From positions 1-64,000 of the forward strand of contig JAKSRP010000001.1 in assembly GCA_024403555.1 (NCBI GenBank): a stretch of DNA of 64,000 bases. The letters are read 5' to 3'. The notes under the pieces are model-generated. The model ran no database searches, was not told the DNA's origin, and was given only the letters and a program-made list of their open reading frames with translations. The stretch is from Lachnospiraceae bacterium. GTDB lineage: Bacteria > Bacillota > Clostridia > Lachnospirales > Lachnospiraceae. How positions within the stretch are numbered: the first letter of the stretch is position 1; each line of letters begins with the position of its first letter. Below are positions 7,369-16,890 of the stretch, piece after piece. Position numbers and translations under genes: made by a program.

Positions 7369-10293
7369 TTAAGCAAATCCTCTTTCTTCTAACCAGTAGT
7401 AAAGAATGAATTTGCCTTCTCCCATTCTCTTTGTCTTCACAACAAAGGAGAGAATCGTAAGTAAGGTACAAATGATGCACATGCCACCGAGTACAAGAAG
7501 TGCTGGTTTGATGGAACCACTTCCTGCAATTGTGCGTCGGAATGCATCAACCGTGTAGGTAAATGGTACGTATTTGTGGATTACACTTACAAAGTGTGGG
7601 GAAATTTCAACCGGATAAGTTCCGGCAGAGCCTGCTAACTGGATAACCATGAAAACAAGCATCATGAAGCTTCCAAGCTTGCCAAATACGACGTTGAATA
7701 AGTACATGATGGAGATGAAGGCAGCAGAAGCAAAGAGTGCGACAAGCATGGTCTTGCCAAATAACGCTGGTTCAAATCCAATAAATACAGTTAAAAGTGA
7801 TACTAAAAGAACTGCCTGTAAAGCACCGACTGCATATAAAATAGCAGCTTTGCTTGCCCACCAGGATAAGCCGGATTTTAATTCGCCATTATGCTGCATC
7901 AATGGATAGATGAGACAGAATGCAAGTGCGCCAACCCAAAGACCAACAGACATCATATATGGAAGCATTCCATGTCCGTTGTTTTTCACCTGGGTAATCT
8001 GTGTTTCCTGATCCTCGACTGGAGCGGCAAACATCTTATAAGTATGTGTATCGGTTTTATTTTCTTTGATTTTATCTGCACCTTCAGAAAGTGCATCTGC
8101 AAGTTCTCCGGAGCCATTAGAAATCTTAGTCAATCCATTGCCAAGCTTAGCAGAACCATCTGCTAACTGACCGGAACCATCTGCAATCGTATTTGCACCG
8201 GCATTGAGTTTACCAGCACCGTTTGTGAGTGCTGCGGCACCAGAATTTAACTTCTTATTGTTAGAAGCTAATGTTGAGACGCCATTTGCAAGCGCATCCG
8301 CGCCATCTGCTAACTGACTAGTTCCGCCATAAAGGGTTTTGCTGCCTTCGGATAAGGAAAGAGATCCAGCCTTGATTTTAATACCATTTGCCAGAAGAGC
8401 ATTTGCTCCTGTGCTTAACGCTTCGTTATTTGCAACCAAAACAGCTGCACCGGATTTTAACTGACCAATACCAGCTCCTGCTGCAGGGAAGTTTGTTGTC
8501 GCATTTTCTAAAACAGAGATATTGCTGTTTAATGTTGCGATTCCGGAAGTTACGCTTGAAGATCCATTTTGAAGTGCAGTAAGATTTGTGATCAGATTGC
8601 CAAATGGATCGTCAGGGATGGAAACTCCTCCAAGCTGTTTTCCGAGAGCTGCAATTGTCTGAAGTTCGACAGTTAAATCCTGTTCGCCAAGCCCATCTTT
8701 GATACCAGAAAGTGTTGCTTTCTGTTTTTCTAAGTTTTCAGTGCCAGAAGTACTGATTTCGGAAATTTCTTTTTTCTCTACTTTGCCCGGTTTTTTGCTT
8801 GAGTTATTAAGGGAAGCGATTGCCCCGTCAATTTTTTCGTTTGCTTTTTTTGCAGCCTCTAATTCTTCACCTTCAAGCCCGTCGGTAGAGATTTTAGCTG
8901 CGCGAAGATCAGATTCCGCCTTATTATAAGCGTCGTCGATATCACTGTATGCATCATCGATATCTGAATTTGTCTGTTTTACTGCGCTTGCGATCGCATC
9001 ATTTCGATCTTTGATTGTAGCATTTGCTGAGGAAATGTCTCCTTTAAAGCTTTCAATTTCTTTCATGGAAGCGGAGATTGTGTCCTTTGCTGCTCCAATC
9101 TGAGCATTTGCAGTGCCGATTTTTGTTGCTCCACTCTTCATCGTATTTCCTGCAGTAGTGAGAGCTGTGGCAAACTGCTTTAAGGTTTCTTCAGAAGTGC
9201 TGCCCTGAAGAGCCTTCACACCTGCGATTACTTGGGAAAGTCCGCCGCTTACCTGAGCAGAACCTTGATATAAAGCGGAATCTGCAGCGGTTGCAGCATT
9301 TAATTTCTGAATAGACTGATATACGACAGGAAGTCCATTTTCTAAGGCAGCAAGCTGGTTGATTCCCTGTGCAAGCTGAGCGGTTCCGGCAAGATAGCCT
9401 GGATTAGATGCAGTACCATCACCAACAAGTCCGCCTGCTAATGCATTTACACCAGCCACGTATTCATTTACGCCGCTGTCAAATGTTTTTGTGCCGGCTG
9501 AGAGATCTTTGGCCCCGCTATTTAAAGCATTCACGCCCGATACAAGTGATGGGGATTTTTTGTTAATTGTGCTAACCCCGTTTGTGTAGGTTTTTAATCC
9601 TTTTTCTAAGGTTTTAGAGCCGTCTGCTAGCTGGTTTGTGCCATCAGATAATGTTAATGCACCGTCCTTTAGTTTCTGTAAGTTTGTGGTGATTGTGTCA
9701 TTTCCTTTAGAGGCTTCATTTGCACCATCTTTGAGTTTTCCGGCGCCGTCTGAAGCTTCGGCTAAACCATCGCCTGCTTCGCTTAAGGAATCAAAAACAG
9801 TTTCTGCGTAGGATTCAACAACAGATTCCTGCACCTTGTCTTTGATTTTCGTTAAAGCGGATTCACTCATCTTAGATGCGATGAAGTTAGTCCCTGGATT
9901 GGTTTCGTATTTTAATTCCATCTTCTGTGGATTGTCGTCCATCAGTGTTGCGGAGTTTTTCGAAAAGTCTTGTGGAATGGTGATGACCATGTAAAATGTT
10001 CCGTTCTCGAGTCCTTCTTTTGCTACGTCTTTGTCGACGAAGTTGAACTGAAGCGAATCATTTTCCTTTAATTCATCGACTAAATCATCTCCGATGGTGA
10101 GCGTTTTGCCTTCGTAATCATAGGCCTTGTCCTGGTTGACAACTGCTACCGGAAGCTTGTCGATGGAGCCGTATGGATCGAGAAGTGAGCCGACAAATGT
10201 TCCTGCATAAATGAGGGGGATGAGGGCGATTCCGACTACGGCCAGGAGCATCAGTTTGTTGTTCCACAAGGATTTTAATTCATTGATTAACAT
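7369..10293 (-). CDS. YhgE/Pip family membrane protein
   Basis: The 974-residue protein has one N-terminal membrane helix, a very long extracellular region and a C-terminal block of about five membrane helices (MLPYMMSVGLWVGALAFC onward), the YhgE/Pip (phage infection protein) layout related to ABC-2 permeases. The central region is full of seven-residue Gly/Leu repeats of the type LxxGxxx (for example LADGSGQLADGSAKLGNG), typical of the family and predicted to form long helical rods. The start at 10293 (MLINELKSL) fits GAGG 8 bases upstream better than a GTG at 10302. Members are linked to export and, in lactic acid bacteria, phage adsorption. The divergent TetR gene is its likely regulator. 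Confidence 0.88.
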   Translation of the reverse strand: MLINELKSLWNNKLMLLAVVGIALIPLIYAGTFVGSLLDPYGSIDKLPVAVVNQDKAYDYEGKTLTIGDDLVDELKENDSLQFNFVDKDVAKEGLENGTFYMVITIPQDFSKNSATLMDDNPQKMELKYETNPGTNFIASKMSESALTKIKDKVQESVVESYAETVFDSLSEAGDGLAEASDGAGKLKDGANEASKGNDTITTNLQKLKDGALTLSDGTNQLADGSKTLEKGLKTYTNGVSTINKKSPSLVSGVNALNSGAKDLSAGTKTFDSGVNEYVAGVNALAGGLVGDGTASNPGYLAGTAQLAQGINQLAALENGLPVVYQSIQKLNAATAADSALYQGSAQVSGGLSQVIAGVKALQGSTSEETLKQFATALTTAGNTMKSGATKIGTANAQIGAAKDTISASMKEIESFKGDISSANATIKDRNDAIASAVKQTNSDIDDAYSDIDDAYNKAESDLRAAKISTDGLEGEELEAAKKANEKIDGAIASLNNSSKKPGKVEKKEISEISTSGTENLEKQKATLSGIKDGLGEQDLTVELQTIAALGKQLGGVSIPDDPFGNLITNLTALQNGSSSVTSGIATLNSNISVLENATTNFPAAGAGIGQLKSGAAVLVANNEALSTGANALLANGIKIKAGSLSLSEGSKTLYGGTSQLADGADALANGVSTLASNNKKLNSGAAALTNGAGKLNAGANTIADGSGQLADGSAKLGNGLTKISNGSGELADALSEGADKIKENKTDTHTYKMFAAPVEDQETQITQVKNNGHGMLPYMMSVGLWVGALAFCLIYPLMQHNGELKSGLSWWASKAAILYAVGALQAVLLVSLLTVFIGFEPALFGKTMLVALFASAAFISIMYLFNVVFGKLGSFMMLVFMVIQLAGSAGTYPVEISPHFVSVIHKYVPFTYTVDAFRRTIAGSGSIKPALLVLGGMCIICTLLTILSFVVKTKRMGEGKFILYYWLEERGFA

Positions 10294-10431
10294 TTGATAC
10301 ACCTCGTTTTCGTAAAAGTTGCTGGGTTTTTAGTTACAATATAAAAATTTTAGTTGAAGTTATCGACATAGTGTGCAATTATAGACACTGTGTTGTTTTT
10401 CTTTACGGTTTGTATTATACTGAGAGTGAAA

Positions 10432-10447
10432 AATGGTTACAACCATT
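10432..10447. promoter_or_regulatory. Inverted repeat between yhgE-like and tetR genes
   Basis: AATGGTT and AACCATT flank a 2-base centre in the divergent promoter region. A second looser dyad, AGTGT/ACACT, lies near 10370-10390. Either could be the operator of the TetR-family regulator; this is inferred from position. Confidence 0.4.
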
Positions 10448-10555
10448 AATGAATGGCTGGTTTGTCGAGTAATAGACAGATTTGGCTGATGTGTTGATTT
10501 GTGAAAAAACCATTGAAAAATAAAGTTTAAATTCATAGAAAGTAGGGAGATGCTC

Positions 10556-11131
10556 ATGAAAAAAAGAGTGGACCGTCGTGTAAAACGTACGAGAGATATG
10601 CTTAGAAAAGGGCTGGCGCATTTGCTGGAGGAAAAGAGCATAAAAGAGATTACGGTATCGGAATTAGTGGACTATGTGGATATCAATCGTTCGACTTTTT
10701 ATCTTCATTATAAAGATATTTTTGATTTGTTAGACCATATTGAGAAGGAAATTATTGAAGAAATTACGATTGCCATGGAGGAAGAAGTGTTTGATCCGAA
10801 TAAAGGGAAACAGAATTATCCATTGGTGGAACGAATTTTTCGTATTTTATATGAAAATAAGGAAATTTGTAAGGCACTTCTTGGACCAAACGGAGACTAT
10901 TCTTTTGTCATTGAGATTGAAAAGATTGTTGAGAATGCCACGATTGAAAGCTTCTATGAGAAGTTCCCGGAAAATATCGGGGATGTCAATTTTATCTATT
11001 CTTTCTGCATCACAGGATGTGCTGGCTTAATTAAGACCTGGCTTGCTGGAGGAGCGGAGGATACGCCGGAGCACATGGCATATCTGACGTTTAAGATGAT
11101 CGAAGGAACGAAGAAGACGTTTATTGGTTAA
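10556..11131 (+). CDS. TetR/AcrR-family regulator
   Basis: The 191-residue protein opens with the TetR DNA-binding domain: RTRDMLRKGLAHLLEEKSIKEITVSELVDYVDINRSTFYLHYKDIFDLLDHIE. The C-terminal half is helical with a TetR_C-type ligand domain. The start at 10556 gives GGGAG a 6-base spacing; an ATG at 10550 touches it. It is divergent from the YhgE/Pip gene, the usual arrangement for regulators of this class, and is followed after 21 bases by a LOG-family gene that may be co-transcribed. Confidence 0.9.
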   Translation: MKKRVDRRVKRTRDMLRKGLAHLLEEKSIKEITVSELVDYVDINRSTFYLHYKDIFDLLDHIEKEIIEEITIAMEEEVFDPNKGKQNYPLVERIFRILYENKEICKALLGPNGDYSFVIEIEKIVENATIESFYEKFPENIGDVNFIYSFCITGCAGLIKTWLAGGAEDTPEHMAYLTFKMIEGTKKTFIG

Positions 11132-11152
11132 GTAATGAGGGAGAAATTCAGG

Positions 11153-11683
11153 ATGAATATTACCGTATATTTAGGGGCGAGCCTTGGTAATGACCCGACA
11201 TTTGCTCAAAAGATTAAAGAACTTGGTACATGGATTGGTGCGGCAGGACATCGATTAATTTATGGAGGCTCTAGAGTTGGCCTGATGGGACTGCTTGCTC
11301 AGAGTACTTTGGATGCTGGCGGTGAAGTGGTCGGTGTGGAACCACAGATGTTTGTAGATGCGGAAGCACAGCATGAGGGGATTACAGAGTTGATTGTGAC
11401 ACCGGATATGCCATCAAGAAAACAGAAAATGATCGAGCTGGGGGATGCATTTATCGCATTTCCTGGAGGAACAGGAACGTTGGAAGAAATTTCAGAAATT
11501 ATCTCTCTGACATCGCTTGATCTGGTTGATGCCCCATGTATCCTTTATAATCTCGATGGATATTATGATGGGCTTGCTAAACTGTTTCAGGTGATGATTG
11601 ATAAAGATCTTTCTAATACCAAAAGACAGAGATGGGTATATTTTGCAAAGGATTTAGAGGAGATTAAAGGGATTTTGGAGTAA
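11153..11683 (+). CDS. LOG-family (TIGR00730) protein
   Basis: The 176-residue Rossmann-like protein carries YGGSRVGLMG near the N-terminus and the diagnostic PGGTGTLEE motif. Characterised relatives are cytokinin-type nucleoside 5'-monophosphate phosphoribohydrolases; in gut Firmicutes the physiological substrate is unknown. The start at 11153 (MNITVYLGAS) has GGGAG 9 bases upstream, whereas 11135 would contain it. It probably shares a transcript with the TetR gene and ends at a terminator at 11784-11815. Confidence 0.9.
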   Translation: MNITVYLGASLGNDPTFAQKIKELGTWIGAAGHRLIYGGSRVGLMGLLAQSTLDAGGEVVGVEPQMFVDAEAQHEGITELIVTPDMPSRKQKMIELGDAFIAFPGGTGTLEEISEIISLTSLDLVDAPCILYNLDGYYDGLAKLFQVMIDKDLSNTKRQRWVYFAKDLEEIKGILE

Positions 11684-11783
11684 GTTAGATGATTAGAGCC
11701 GTTTAGGGCGATAAGAGGGAATTTGTTGTAGTCAAAATCAGTAATCGAGTACATCATTAACATATTTTAGTCTCGAAATTTTC

Positions 11784-11815
11784 AAGGTCGCTTTCAAGGC
11801 GACCTTTTCTTTTTC
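11784..11815 (+). terminator. Intrinsic terminator
   Basis: AAGGTCGC/GCGACCTT hairpin followed by TTCTTTTTC. Confidence 0.75.
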
Positions 11816-11868
11816 TATATTTGTTATTCTCATTTCAACAAAAATAATCATTGAAGGAGGAAAAGACT

Positions 11869-12831
11869 ATGATGAATAACAAAAATATGATGTTAAATGG
11901 AATGATGGGTTTAGTTGTCGGGGATGCTCTTGGTTGCCCGGTACAGTTTTTAAGCCGAAATGAAATTAAGAAGCGTAAGCGTGGTCCGGTAACTGGCATG
12001 GAAGGTTTTGGAACCTTTAATATGCCGCCGGGAACCTGGACAGATGATAGTAGTATGTCCTTTGCAGAACTGGCAAGTATTAAGGAAAAGGGTGGCATCG
12101 ATTTAGATGATATGATGAAGAAATTCGTACAATGGAATTTTGATGGAGCTTTTACACCTTTTGGCCAGGCATTTGATCAGGGCATGACTTGTCTGCAGGC
12201 AATCTGGAACTTCTGTGCTCGTAAAGATGTCACAAGCTGTGGAAAACGGGGCGAATATGCAAATGGTAATGGTGCACTCATGCGTATCCTTCCAGTTTGT
12301 ATTCATTTGGTGATGCAGCAGACTCCAACCGAAGAAGCTGTTGACCAGGTTCGTAAAGTGACGGCTCTTACTCACAATCACTTAAGAAGTCATATCGCCA
12401 GTGGATTACACTTTTTCATGGTGAAATCTATTATGAATCGCGAGGCAAATGATTCTTTCATGGATTGTCTTCAGAGAGGATTAGATGAAGGGTTTGCATT
12501 TTTTAAAAAAGATGTGGAAAATCATAAAGAATTAGCACTTTTTGAGAGAAGACTTGCTAGTTTAGAAGCATTTGCAAAGGTGCCGGAAGAAGAAATTAAG
12601 AGCACAGGATATGTATTAGATACGATAGAAGCAGCAATCTGGTGCCTGATAACAACAGAAGATATAAAAACAGCATTATTAAAGGCAGTTAATTTAGGAG
12701 ATGACACCGATACGGTAGCTGCTATCGCTGGAGGATTAGCAGGACTCTTCTTTGGAATGGACGAGATTCCTGCAGAGTGGATCAAGGAGATCCAGAAAGT
12801 TGACTGGATCATTGATTTTTGTAAAGAATAA
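11869..12831 (+). CDS. ADP-ribosylglycohydrolase family protein
   Basis: The 320-residue all-helical protein has the family's metal-binding motifs: GDALGCPVQF near the N-terminus, WTDDSSMS, GNGALMRILP in the middle and GDDTDTVAAIAGGLAG near the C-terminus, so the binuclear Mg site is intact. Members remove ADP-ribose from proteins, nucleic acids or small molecules; the substrate here is unknown. AAGGAGG lies 9 bases before ATG 11869. It stands alone between two terminators, with no partner ADP-ribosyltransferase nearby. Confidence 0.92.
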   Translation: MMNNKNMMLNGMMGLVVGDALGCPVQFLSRNEIKKRKRGPVTGMEGFGTFNMPPGTWTDDSSMSFAELASIKEKGGIDLDDMMKKFVQWNFDGAFTPFGQAFDQGMTCLQAIWNFCARKDVTSCGKRGEYANGNGALMRILPVCIHLVMQQTPTEEAVDQVRKVTALTHNHLRSHIASGLHFFMVKSIMNREANDSFMDCLQRGLDEGFAFFKKDVENHKELALFERRLASLEAFAKVPEEEIKSTGYVLDTIEAAIWCLITTEDIKTALLKAVNLGDDTDTVAAIAGGLAGLFFGMDEIPAEWIKEIQKVDWIIDFCKE

Positions 12832-12891
12832 TAATTGATTTCGAGATTTTTTAGTTTTTCTGCAAATAATTTGAATAGGAAGTGATTAATT

Positions 12892-12922
12892 AAGGGGTTG
12901 CCTTTCGGCAACCCCTTGTTTG
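12892..12922 (+). terminator. Intrinsic terminator
   Basis: AAGGGGTTGCC/GGCAACCCCTT with a TTTC loop. The following 180 bases to the next gene contain no recognisable gene, only a weak AGCACT/AGTGCT inverted repeat near 13007-13045. Confidence 0.8.
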
Positions 12923-13106
12923 TGTGGTAGTAGTGTGAATCTTGCTTTCTGTCGGCGCAACGCACACTTTTTCTCTAATCTGACAAAATGTTCTATGGTC
13001 TTTCAGAGCACTAACTCTTTTTTTGAAATCAAGGGATTAAGTGCTGTCGAAACTGTACTAGTTCGCCACTATTCAAAATCTCTTTAAACTACTAATAATA
13101 ACTTAT

Positions 13107-14774
13107 TTATTTTTCTTCTCCACTGTGAGTAATTTTATAGGTAAATTTCTGATAATCCCCTTCAAATTTCGCCCATCCGGAAGCATTTTCCCAGATAAGA
13201 ATCAAGGTATGTTCATCCGGCTGTTCTACCGTAATGTTAGCGTCTTCGGTAAAAGCTGGGTGTGTATTACGAAATCTTAAGAGATCTAACTGTTCCTTAA
13301 CAACAGGACGAGCCAGATTTTCTCTGATTTCTTCTAAACTATAATTATGTCTATTGATTTCACGGTTGTCCGCATCCAGTACACGTTCAAAAATTTCAAG
13401 ATCATTTGCTCCCGCTAATAAATCCTGATACCAAATCTGAGGCTTGGAAGGCATAAAAATCTGTGTTGCACGAGCTAAAGTCATGCGGTCATCGTTGCAT
13501 TCCATTGCAGAATAGTAAGCGATGTCCATCTGATACACTTCCTTTGTCTTATCGCCGTGGACATATTTTCTTCTGCCCCCGCGAGTAACTAATCGTTCTT
13601 CTAATGCATCTACGCGGTCATCAGGAAGTGCTCCACGAGGATCGCTTAATGGGATTCCGTCGTGGCATCCAAGCATGTTAATTACACGAACACCTTCATC
13701 AGCGCATTCCTTCGCCCATTTATAAACCCACTGGGACTCGCCGGTATCCATGGCATCAATTAAAATCGCGGGAAGATAATAGTCATAGCAAGGCATGCCC
13801 ATCTCCCACTGTTTGCGGTGTAATCCGATATGATACGGCACATGGCATTCTGGTAAAATGTCCATGCCATAGCTATTTGCCATCTTCTCGATGCGGTCAA
13901 GAAGTGCAATTGCCTCAGATCCTGTTGGGGAAAACTGCTTGCCCGGTTCTTTTAATAAGGAAAATACCGCGTCTAAGCGAATCAAAGAAGTTCCAAGCTC
14001 TGCTAACTGCCCCATTACCTTGTCAAACCACTCCCATACAAGTGGACATTTGATGTTCACATCCATCTGGCCTAAGTAGCGGCGACGGCTTTCCATGTAA
14101 TTAATTCCTGCTTCCTTGTATTCTTCATAACCGCTCCAGTCTAATGTTCTTGGAGTCTTGCCGGCCTTGATTTCAGAATTGATACGCTCTGCTAAATTGC
14201 AAGCGATGTCATATTTACATCCAACCAAATCAAGCAAATCAAATTCATCAACTTCCGGATAGTGAACTTTCTGGAAAAATGTATTCCAATAAGGTACTTC
14301 CTGTCCATCCGGGTAACGAACCATAAGGGTTGACAGGCCATTTCTTCTGCGCATGGATCCACCATATTTCACTGGATCCGGTACAATAATACCATCTTCA
14401 TTCTTCTCGCCACAGCCCTCCCAGAACTTGTTCCAGTCGATGAAGAAGTCAATATATTTGGAGTTTTCTCCATTTTTTAATATATCGCGGAATTCTGGTG
14501 ATAAGACAGACAAATGATTTAAGATAAAATCAAACAGCATGTCAAATTCCAACTCTTTTAACTTGTCAAAATCCTCCTTTTTGGCACGAGTTTCGGCTAA
14601 ATCATAGGAAATGATGGAATAGCCACGGTCAATATCGGAATTAAAAACTGATGGAAGTAAGTAGATTGATTGGAATGCATCCTTAAATTCAGGCCATGCA
14701 AGGACATCTACCCCATCTGATAAATTCGCACCAAGACTGTCAGGATATAAATTAAGCATTGCTCCCTGGCGCAT
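13107..14774 (-). CDS. GH13 sucrose-phosphorylase-like enzyme
   Basis: The 555-residue TIM-barrel protein keeps all GH13 catalytic regions: DFILNH (82-87), the nucleophile in LIRLDAV (Asp268), the acid/base in DILPECH (Glu309) and LGCHD (His371-Asp372). The overall pattern, including N-terminal YPDSLG and the LGCHDGIPL segment, is that of subfamily GH13_18, which holds sucrose, sucrose-6-phosphate and glucosylglycerate phosphorylases. Substrate cannot be assigned by eye. It is about 50 residues longer than typical sucrose phosphorylases. Its ATG lies 2 bases after the stop of the AAA ATPase gene and its ribosome site AAAGGAG is inside that gene, so translation is coupled. Confidence 0.82.
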   Translation of the reverse strand: MRQGAMLNLYPDSLGANLSDGVDVLAWPEFKDAFQSIYLLPSVFNSDIDRGYSIISYDLAETRAKKEDFDKLKELEFDMLFDFILNHLSVLSPEFRDILKNGENSKYIDFFIDWNKFWEGCGEKNEDGIIVPDPVKYGGSMRRRNGLSTLMVRYPDGQEVPYWNTFFQKVHYPEVDEFDLLDLVGCKYDIACNLAERINSEIKAGKTPRTLDWSGYEEYKEAGINYMESRRRYLGQMDVNIKCPLVWEWFDKVMGQLAELGTSLIRLDAVFSLLKEPGKQFSPTGSEAIALLDRIEKMANSYGMDILPECHVPYHIGLHRKQWEMGMPCYDYYLPAILIDAMDTGESQWVYKWAKECADEGVRVINMLGCHDGIPLSDPRGALPDDRVDALEERLVTRGGRRKYVHGDKTKEVYQMDIAYYSAMECNDDRMTLARATQIFMPSKPQIWYQDLLAGANDLEIFERVLDADNREINRHNYSLEEIRENLARPVVKEQLDLLRFRNTHPAFTEDANITVEQPDEHTLILIWENASGWAKFEGDYQKFTYKITHSGEEK

Positions 14775-14776
14775 AC

Positions 14777-16888
14777 TTATTCTCCTTTCAAATCAAAATC
14801 AGCAATGGTAAGCAGTGATAAATCTGCTTCTGGTTCTGCAACTAATCGTCTGGACTGGTTCAAGATTGCTTCTTCCACTTTGTTGCGGACAAGGCGACCA
14901 TTACCAGCGACATTTGCACGAAGCATCTGAGTCTCGCAATAGTAAGCGAGCAGATCATCGATAGCGCCTTCATCAAGAACATACCCCTTGGATTTCACTG
15001 TAATCTTGGTGATTTCAAGAAGCTCTTCTCCTGAATAATCTGGGAAGTCGATGATGTTAGGGAAACGGCTCTTAAGTCCAGAGTTAGAAGCTAAGAATTC
15101 TTCCATTTCCTTGGAGTAGCCGGCTAAAATAACAATCAGATTATCACGATTATCTTCAATTCCTTTAACTAAAGTATCGATTGCTTCTAAACCAAAGGAA
15201 TCATCTTTTCCACGATATAAAGAGTACGCTTCATCGATGAATAACACACCGCCAATGGCACTTTTGATGACCTGATTTACAAGCGGTGCAGTGTGACCAA
15301 CATAACGGCCAACTAAGTCCGCACGGGAAACCTCCACTAACTGTCCGCCGGAAAGTACACCGATTGCTTTTAAGTAGCGGCTGATGATACGCGCAATCGT
15401 TGTTTTACCGGTACCAGGATTTCCGGTAAAAATCATGTGTTTCGAAACCTCGGAAGCCTTCAGCCCTGCTTCGATTCTTCGTTTCTGTGTATTGTAATAT
15501 TCTTCTAAAGAAAGGATATATTTTTTTACTTCACTAAGACCTACGATGTTATCAAGCTCTGCTTTTACAGCAGCCTGATCACCAGTGTATGCCTGTGGGA
15601 GATGATCCATCAAATCAATCGATTCTTCGCCAATTGCAGCGATGAGTCGTCCGTCAGCGATGGATAAAACAACTTCCGTGTCTGCGCTGTAGCTACCTTC
15701 TAATTTTAAGGTTGCAAGACCTTTTAACAGGCGGTCAAAAAATGCGACCAATCCTTCAGTTCCTACATTTCTACCCGTTGCAGCAACGGCAGCATCTAAA
15801 ATTCCAGCTTCGTCCCCTTTGACAATAAAAGAGAACTGTTTTTTTGCCATGGCAATCAGCTCGTCAAAACGAACCTTCGCCATCTTTTTATAGCTTTCTT
15901 CTTCTAATTTATTCGATGCGCAAATGTCGCCCAAAGCATTAACAAACGGCGCTCCAAATACATTTGCCAAGCCTTCCACATTCTTAGTGCTTAAAAAAGC
16001 AAGATATTTGCCTGCTGCCTTAAAGGAACTTACGGTCTCTTTTGTAAAGGCATTTGGTGCGGCAATCAGCTGACCATTCTGAAGCATGTAACGATCCTGC
16101 AAATAGCATTCGCCTTTGATGACTAAGTCGCTTACATAAGAAAGGTAAGAAATATGGCAGCCTTCATAGTTTTCAAATAAAATCACCTGAGCACTAGACT
16201 GTAATGCAGTATATAAATCCTGAAGAAAGACATTGTCCTTGCCAGCAGCGGTGTAGTGAGACAGGTCCATCTTGTACACTTCATCACTCGATAAAATGTT
16301 TCGTTTCGCGAGTTCTTTTGTGATTTCGCTGAGGGCATAGTGCTTGCCGCTATCCTTCGGTCCATGGATGAAAAATGTATTCTTCGCATGTCCAGCTTCT
16401 TCCGGAAGGATGAATGGGCGTTTAAATGCTACGCTTAATTTTTTCAGTAACGCATCCTGACCGAATACCTTTTCTTTTACGACATCTTCTACGCCGTTAA
16501 AAGATTCCAAAGTCACAGGAGCGGCTGCCTTAGCAGCAGTTGTAGAAGATGTAGCATTTTTCCCTGATGCAGCAGCTCCACTCATTGTTGTTGTTCTGCC
16601 AGCAGAAGCAGCCCCACCCGTTTTTGGTGATGTTCCAAAATCCTTCTCCATCTGCGCATACAGAGAATCCAGCTCTTTCTGGGTAGAGTTAAGCAGACTT
16701 TGATTGAGATCCATAAGGTCAGATGTGTCCGAAGAAACTTCCATCGTTTTTCCTGTGGATTCCTGCAGGACTTCCATCAAAGACTTGCCTGTCTTTCTGG
16801 CGATTTTCTGGGCTTTGTCGATTTCGTCCGAAGAAAATGCTGCTCTTTTTCTATTTAAATCATCTAGCATGTCAAAAAAATTGCTCAT
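14777..16888 (-). CDS. Double AAA+ ATPase, CbxX/SpoVK type C-terminal module
   Basis: The 703-residue protein has an N-terminal helical region, an Ala/Ser/Thr-rich linker (about 90-125), a Clp-like AAA module that looks degenerate (GPKDSGKH at 176-183; Walker B position reads ILFENYE) and an intact second AAA module with Walker A GNPGTGKT (489-496) and Walker B VLFIDEA (548-554). The second module resembles CbbX (Rubisco activase) and SpoVK. Such AAA rings remodel partner proteins. The partner here is unknown; the coupled GH13 enzyme is a candidate. Its start is 2 bases after the LUD gene, with only a weak AGGA ribosome site. Confidence 0.85.
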   Translation of the reverse strand: MSNFFDMLDDLNRKRAAFSSDEIDKAQKIARKTGKSLMEVLQESTGKTMEVSSDTSDLMDLNQSLLNSTQKELDSLYAQMEKDFGTSPKTGGAASAGRTTTMSGAAASGKNATSSTTAAKAAAPVTLESFNGVEDVVKEKVFGQDALLKKLSVAFKRPFILPEEAGHAKNTFFIHGPKDSGKHYALSEITKELAKRNILSSDEVYKMDLSHYTAAGKDNVFLQDLYTALQSSAQVILFENYEGCHISYLSYVSDLVIKGECYLQDRYMLQNGQLIAAPNAFTKETVSSFKAAGKYLAFLSTKNVEGLANVFGAPFVNALGDICASNKLEEESYKKMAKVRFDELIAMAKKQFSFIVKGDEAGILDAAVAATGRNVGTEGLVAFFDRLLKGLATLKLEGSYSADTEVVLSIADGRLIAAIGEESIDLMDHLPQAYTGDQAAVKAELDNIVGLSEVKKYILSLEEYYNTQKRRIEAGLKASEVSKHMIFTGNPGTGKTTIARIISRYLKAIGVLSGGQLVEVSRADLVGRYVGHTAPLVNQVIKSAIGGVLFIDEAYSLYRGKDDSFGLEAIDTLVKGIEDNRDNLIVILAGYSKEMEEFLASNSGLKSRFPNIIDFPDYSGEELLEITKITVKSKGYVLDEGAIDDLLAYYCETQMLRANVAGNGRLVRNKVEEAILNQSRRLVAEPEADLSLLTIADFDLKGE

Positions 16889-16890
16889 AA